DNA from: Gammaproteobacteria bacterium
Lineage (GTDB): Bacteria > Pseudomonadota > Gammaproteobacteria > SZUA-229
Assembly (NCBI GenBank): GCA_016191795.1
Contig: JACPVK010000304.1
Coordinates: 1-7,906 of the forward strand
Length of the DNA: 7,906 nucleotides
Direction: 5' to 3'
Shown here: in pieces, positions 6,175-7,906 of the stretch
How the letters are laid out: each line of letters begins with the position of its first letter
Numbering within the stretch: the first letter of the stretch is position 1
Notes under the pieces: generated by a model
Seen by the model: only the letters and a program-made list of their open reading frames with translations
The model's database searches: none
Told to the model about the DNA's origin: nothing
Position numbers and translations under genes: made by a program

Positions 6175-7185
6175 TTATTTCCACGGCCGATAGTAAGCAC
6201 CCAGGGTATGCATACTGCCTTCGGATACTTTATCGAGTTGCGCCAGCCAGCCTGGTTGCGCACGAAAATGCTCAGCATTATTTTTTACGGCATCAATCGC
6301 CGCGCGCCACACCTGTGTCACTTGCGCCACATACGCCGGGCTGCGTTGCCGGCCTTCTATCTTGATGGCAGCTATACCCAAACGGTGCATTTCGGGTAAC
6401 AACTCCAGCGTATTCAAGCTGGTGGGTTCTTCCAGTGCGTAATAAGTTTCGCCCTGCACTTCAAATCGGCCTTTGCACAGTGTTGGATAACCGGCTTTTT
6501 CGTTATCGGCATAACGATCGATGAGCACGCCATTGAGACGCGTCTCCATGCCTTTGGGTGTTTGTTGCCAGCGCACGGCATGACCAGGTGAACAGGCGCC
6601 GAATGTATTGGGTGAATCACCGCAGGCGTACGACGATAATAAACAGCGACCTTCCACCATCACGCACAAACCACCAAAGCCGAACAGCTCGATTTCAACT
6701 GGCGTATTGCGAATAACATTTTCCACCTGCGGTAGCGACAGCACGCGCGGGATCACCGCACGTTGAATACCAAAATGCTCATGATAAAAGTTAATGGCTT
6801 CGTAATTGGTCGCTGAACCCTGTACTGATAAATGCAGGCGCAACTCGGGATGGGTTTTATTGGCATAGGCCATGAGGCCAGGGTCGGCCAGGATGATGGC
6901 ATCCACGCCGGCACTGGCCGCTGTATCCACCGCCTGTTGCCAACGAGCCAGCGTGGCCGGTTGCGGGTAGGTATTGAGCGCCATCAGTACCTTGCGGTGT
7001 TTGTTGTGGGCATAGCGTATGCCCTCGGCCAGCGATTTATTGTCGAAGTTCAGGCCACTGAAATTACGCGCATTGGTGTTGTCTTTCAGCCCCAGGTACA
7101 CCCCGTCGGCACCGTGATCGATGGCGGCTTTGAGGGCTGGCAGGCTGCCGGCCGGGCATATGAGTTCGAGTAATGTTCCGGCCAT
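6175..7185 (-). CDS. ubiU: UbiU, U32-family Fe-S protein of O2-independent ubiquinone hydroxylation
   Basis: Partner of UbiV, annotated in older databases as a U32 peptidase (YhbU). The 336-residue product aligns with E. coli UbiU (331 residues) nearly end to end. The four 4Fe-4S ligands are C174 and C181 (GLCVMVEGRC), C198 (NTFGACSP) and C237 (PTLCKGR), each offset by five from E. coli C169, C176, C193 and C232. Strong family blocks include CPAGSLPALKAAIDHGAD, VYLGLKDNTNARNFSGLNF, VRWQQTPKG, ALEEPTSLNTLELLPE and IKIEGRQRSPAYVAQV. The frame is open upstream to 7365, but ATG 7185 is the start: it matches the family N-terminus, follows GGGG at 6 nt, and avoids running through the FNR and Fur sites. 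First gene of ubiUVT, divergent from feoAB, with an FNR box about 61 bp upstream of the ATG. Confidence 0.96.
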   Translation of the reverse strand: MAGTLLELICPAGSLPALKAAIDHGADGVYLGLKDNTNARNFSGLNFDNKSLAEGIRYAHNKHRKVLMALNTYPQPATLARWQQAVDTAASAGVDAIILADPGLMAYANKTHPELRLHLSVQGSATNYEAINFYHEHFGIQRAVIPRVLSLPQVENVIRNTPVEIELFGFGGLCVMVEGRCLLSSYACGDSPNTFGACSPGHAVRWQQTPKGMETRLNGVLIDRYADNEKAGYPTLCKGRFEVQGETYYALEEPTSLNTLELLPEMHRLGIAAIKIEGRQRSPAYVAQVTQVWRAAIDAVKNNAEHFRAQPGWLAQLDKVSEGSMHTLGAYYRPWK

Positions 7186-7212
7186 GGCGACCCCGCTAAA
7201 AACAGAGTGCCT

Positions 7213-7218
7213 AGTAAA
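7213..7218 (-). promoter_or_regulatory. Predicted -10 element of ubiUVT
   Basis: TTTACT on the minus strand (4/6 match to TATAAT), centred at 7215.5, which is 31 bp from the centre of the FNR box. Class II FNR promoters place the activator near -41.5, about 32 bp from the -10 centre. Predicted transcription start is about 7206, with a leader of roughly 20 nt. There is no good -35 hexamer, as expected for an activator-dependent promoter. Confidence 0.4.
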
Positions 7219-7239
7219 TCGTGCCAGACATAAATCTCC

Positions 7240-7253
7240 TTGACCCATATCAA
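7240..7253. promoter_or_regulatory. FNR/ANR-type box between ubiU and feoA
   Basis: TTGACccatATCAA matches TTGAT-N4-ATCAA at 9 of 10 fixed positions. Its centre (7246.5) is 31 bp from a -10 candidate on the ubiU side and 31 bp from AATAAT (7275-7280) on the feo side. In E. coli both feoABC and ubiUV are FNR-regulated, so a site here fits both neighbours. Binding itself is inferred from sequence only. Confidence 0.75.
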
Positions 7254-7268
7254 CGCAAGCCCGTCTTA

Positions 7269-7287
7269 AATGATAATAATTATCATT
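7269..7287. promoter_or_regulatory. Fur box, perfect 19-bp palindrome
   Basis: AATGATAATaATTATCATT is a perfect 9-1-9 palindrome that contains the full 7-1-7 Fur consensus TGATAATnATTATCA. It lies 58 bp upstream of the feoA ATG and covers the best feo -10 candidates (AATAAT 7275-7280, GATAAT 7272-7277). Iron-loaded Fur bound here would block feo transcription. Relative to ubiU it lies upstream of the FNR box, outside the predicted core promoter. Confidence 0.88.
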
Positions 7288-7313
7288 GCGCGCATTAAAA
7301 ACTTCGTCCATAA

Positions 7314-7328
7314 TAGGAATCATTATCA
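7314..7328. promoter_or_regulatory. Possible second, degenerate Fur site
   Basis: TAGGAATcATTATCA matches the 7-1-7 Fur pattern at 11 of 14 positions; the right half is perfect and the left half poor. It lies in the predicted feoA leader, 17 bp before the ATG. It could extend Fur occupancy from the main box, or be chance in AT-rich DNA. Confidence 0.35.
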
Positions 7329-7344
7329 AGTGGGAATCAATCGC

Positions 7345-7593
7345 ATGACTCAGCAACACGACCATGGCCGCATTTATTCACTCGCCAACGCCCAGCCTGG
7401 CGACCATGTGCGGGTGATTGATGTCAGTGCCGGCAAGCTGCTGAAAAAGCGCCTGGTGAGCATGGGTATACTCAATAATTCCCTCCTGCATGTACTGCAA
7501 CGTCGTGGTAGCGCCATTGTGATTGGTTTTGATGCCAGCCGTATTGCTATTGGAGCGGGCATGTCGCAACACATTCTTGTGCGAGCTGTATGA
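7345..7593 (+). CDS. feoA: FeoA, small SH3-like protein of ferrous iron transport
   Basis: An 82-residue cytoplasmic FeoA-domain protein, the usual partner of the FeoB transporter. The SH3-like pattern is visible: IYSLANAQPGDHVRVIDV (10-27), the family's RL-x2-MG(I/L) motif as RLVSMGI (36-42), and a closing strand segment IVIGFDASRIAIG (58-70). NN follows at 44-45 where many FeoAs have a Pro-Gly turn. ATG 7345 is preferred over ATG 7270, because the latter lies inside the Fur palindrome and adds 25 residues unlike any FeoA; GGGA (7332-7335) precedes 7345 by 9 nt. It overlaps feoB by ATGA, implying coupled translation. Regulation by Fur and FNR is predicted from the upstream sites. Confidence 0.92.
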   Translation: MTQQHDHGRIYSLANAQPGDHVRVIDVSAGKLLKKRLVSMGILNNSLLHVLQRRGSAIVIGFDASRIAIGAGMSQHILVRAV

Positions 7594-7906
7594 CAAAAGC
7601 CTGTTGCGACACGAACAGCACCAGCGCCAGTAACAATCACTACAACATCGGCCTTCTGGGCAACCCCAATTGCGGTAAATCGACGCTGTTCAATCAGCTC
7701 ACAGGCTCGCGCCAGCGCATCGGTAACTGGCCGGGCGTCACCGTCGATCGCAAGATGGGCCAATACAGTTTTGCCGGCACCGGCTTCGATATCGTCGACC
7801 TGCCCGGTGTTTATTCACTGGATAACAGCGCGCGCTCACTCGACGAACGCATCACCCGCGATTACATACTCTCCGCCGAACCCAACGTCATTATCAATGT
7901 GGTCGA
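7590..7906 (+). CDS. feoB: FeoB ferrous iron transporter, N-terminal G domain (partial)
   Basis: Start of the inner-membrane Fe(II) transporter, cut by the window edge after 105 codons of a protein usually over 700 long. The GTPase motifs are clear: G1 P-loop GNPNCGKST (24-32), the G2/switch I region GNWPGVTV (45-52) and G3 DLPGVYSL (70-77). The text ends at IINVV, before the G4 motif and the membrane part. ATG 7590 overlaps the feoA stop as ATGA. The first 18 residues (MTKACCDTNSTSASNNHY) extend beyond the E. coli start and include a Cys pair, which might bind metal, though this is speculation. Without the rest it is not known whether feoC follows. Confidence 0.95.
   Translation, partial: MTKACCDTNSTSASNNHYNIGLLGNPNCGKSTLFNQLTGSRQRIGNWPGVTVDRKMGQYSFAGTGFDIVDLPGVYSLDNSARSLDERITRDYILSAEPNVIINVV

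Noticed and set aside
7186..7365. Longer ubiU frame beginning at 7365
   Set aside because: The extra 60 residues have no match to UbiU, would overlap feoA, and would be encoded by the FNR and Fur sites.
7374..7763. Minus-strand 129-codon open frame
   Set aside because: Antisense to feoA and feoB, both of which are clear family members.

Overview
The window (7.9 kb, about half G+C by eye) reads as a chromosomal segment of a facultatively anaerobic gammaproteobacterium. DapA, Bcp, YhcC, UbiU, UbiV and UbiT all align closely with their E. coli counterparts, and the O2-independent ubiquinone genes ubiUVT point to a ubiquinone-making proteobacterium that grows with little or no oxygen. I see no tRNA, rRNA, CRISPR array, insertion sequence or phage gene. 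Every gap between genes is under 160 bases.

Layout. (1) 1-526, minus: N-terminal part of dapA, cut by the window edge. (2) 633-1106, plus: a Bcp/PrxQ-type peroxiredoxin divergent from dapA, followed by a large inverted repeat (1111-1181). (3) 1190-2107, minus: a TauD/TfdA-family Fe(II)/2-oxoglutarate dioxygenase of unknown substrate. (4) 2232-3125, plus: a YhcC-type radical SAM protein. The gap between 3 and 4 carries a consensus-perfect FNR box. (5) 3264-4673, plus: a lipoprotein made of nine ELWxxDGT repeats, AT-richer than its neighbours. (6) A double-hairpin palindromic repeat (4704-4774) that runs into the end of the next gene. (7) 7185 to 4765, minus: a compact ubiU-ubiV-ubiT operon. 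(8) 7345 to the window end, plus: feoA and the start of feoB, overlapping by ATGA.

The most informative region is the 159-bp gap between ubiU and feoA. It holds a near-consensus FNR box (TTGACccatATCAA) and a perfect 19-bp Fur palindrome. The FNR box lies the same distance (about 31 bp centre to centre) from a plausible -10 element on each side, so one FNR dimer could act as a class II activator for both operons. The Fur palindrome covers only the feo -10. Inference: loss of oxygen would turn on both the ubiquinone pathway that needs no O2 (UbiU and UbiV carry 4Fe-4S clusters) and ferrous iron import, while Fur would limit only the import arm. A second FNR box between the dioxygenase and yhcC suggests that this stretch is rich in oxygen-responsive genes.
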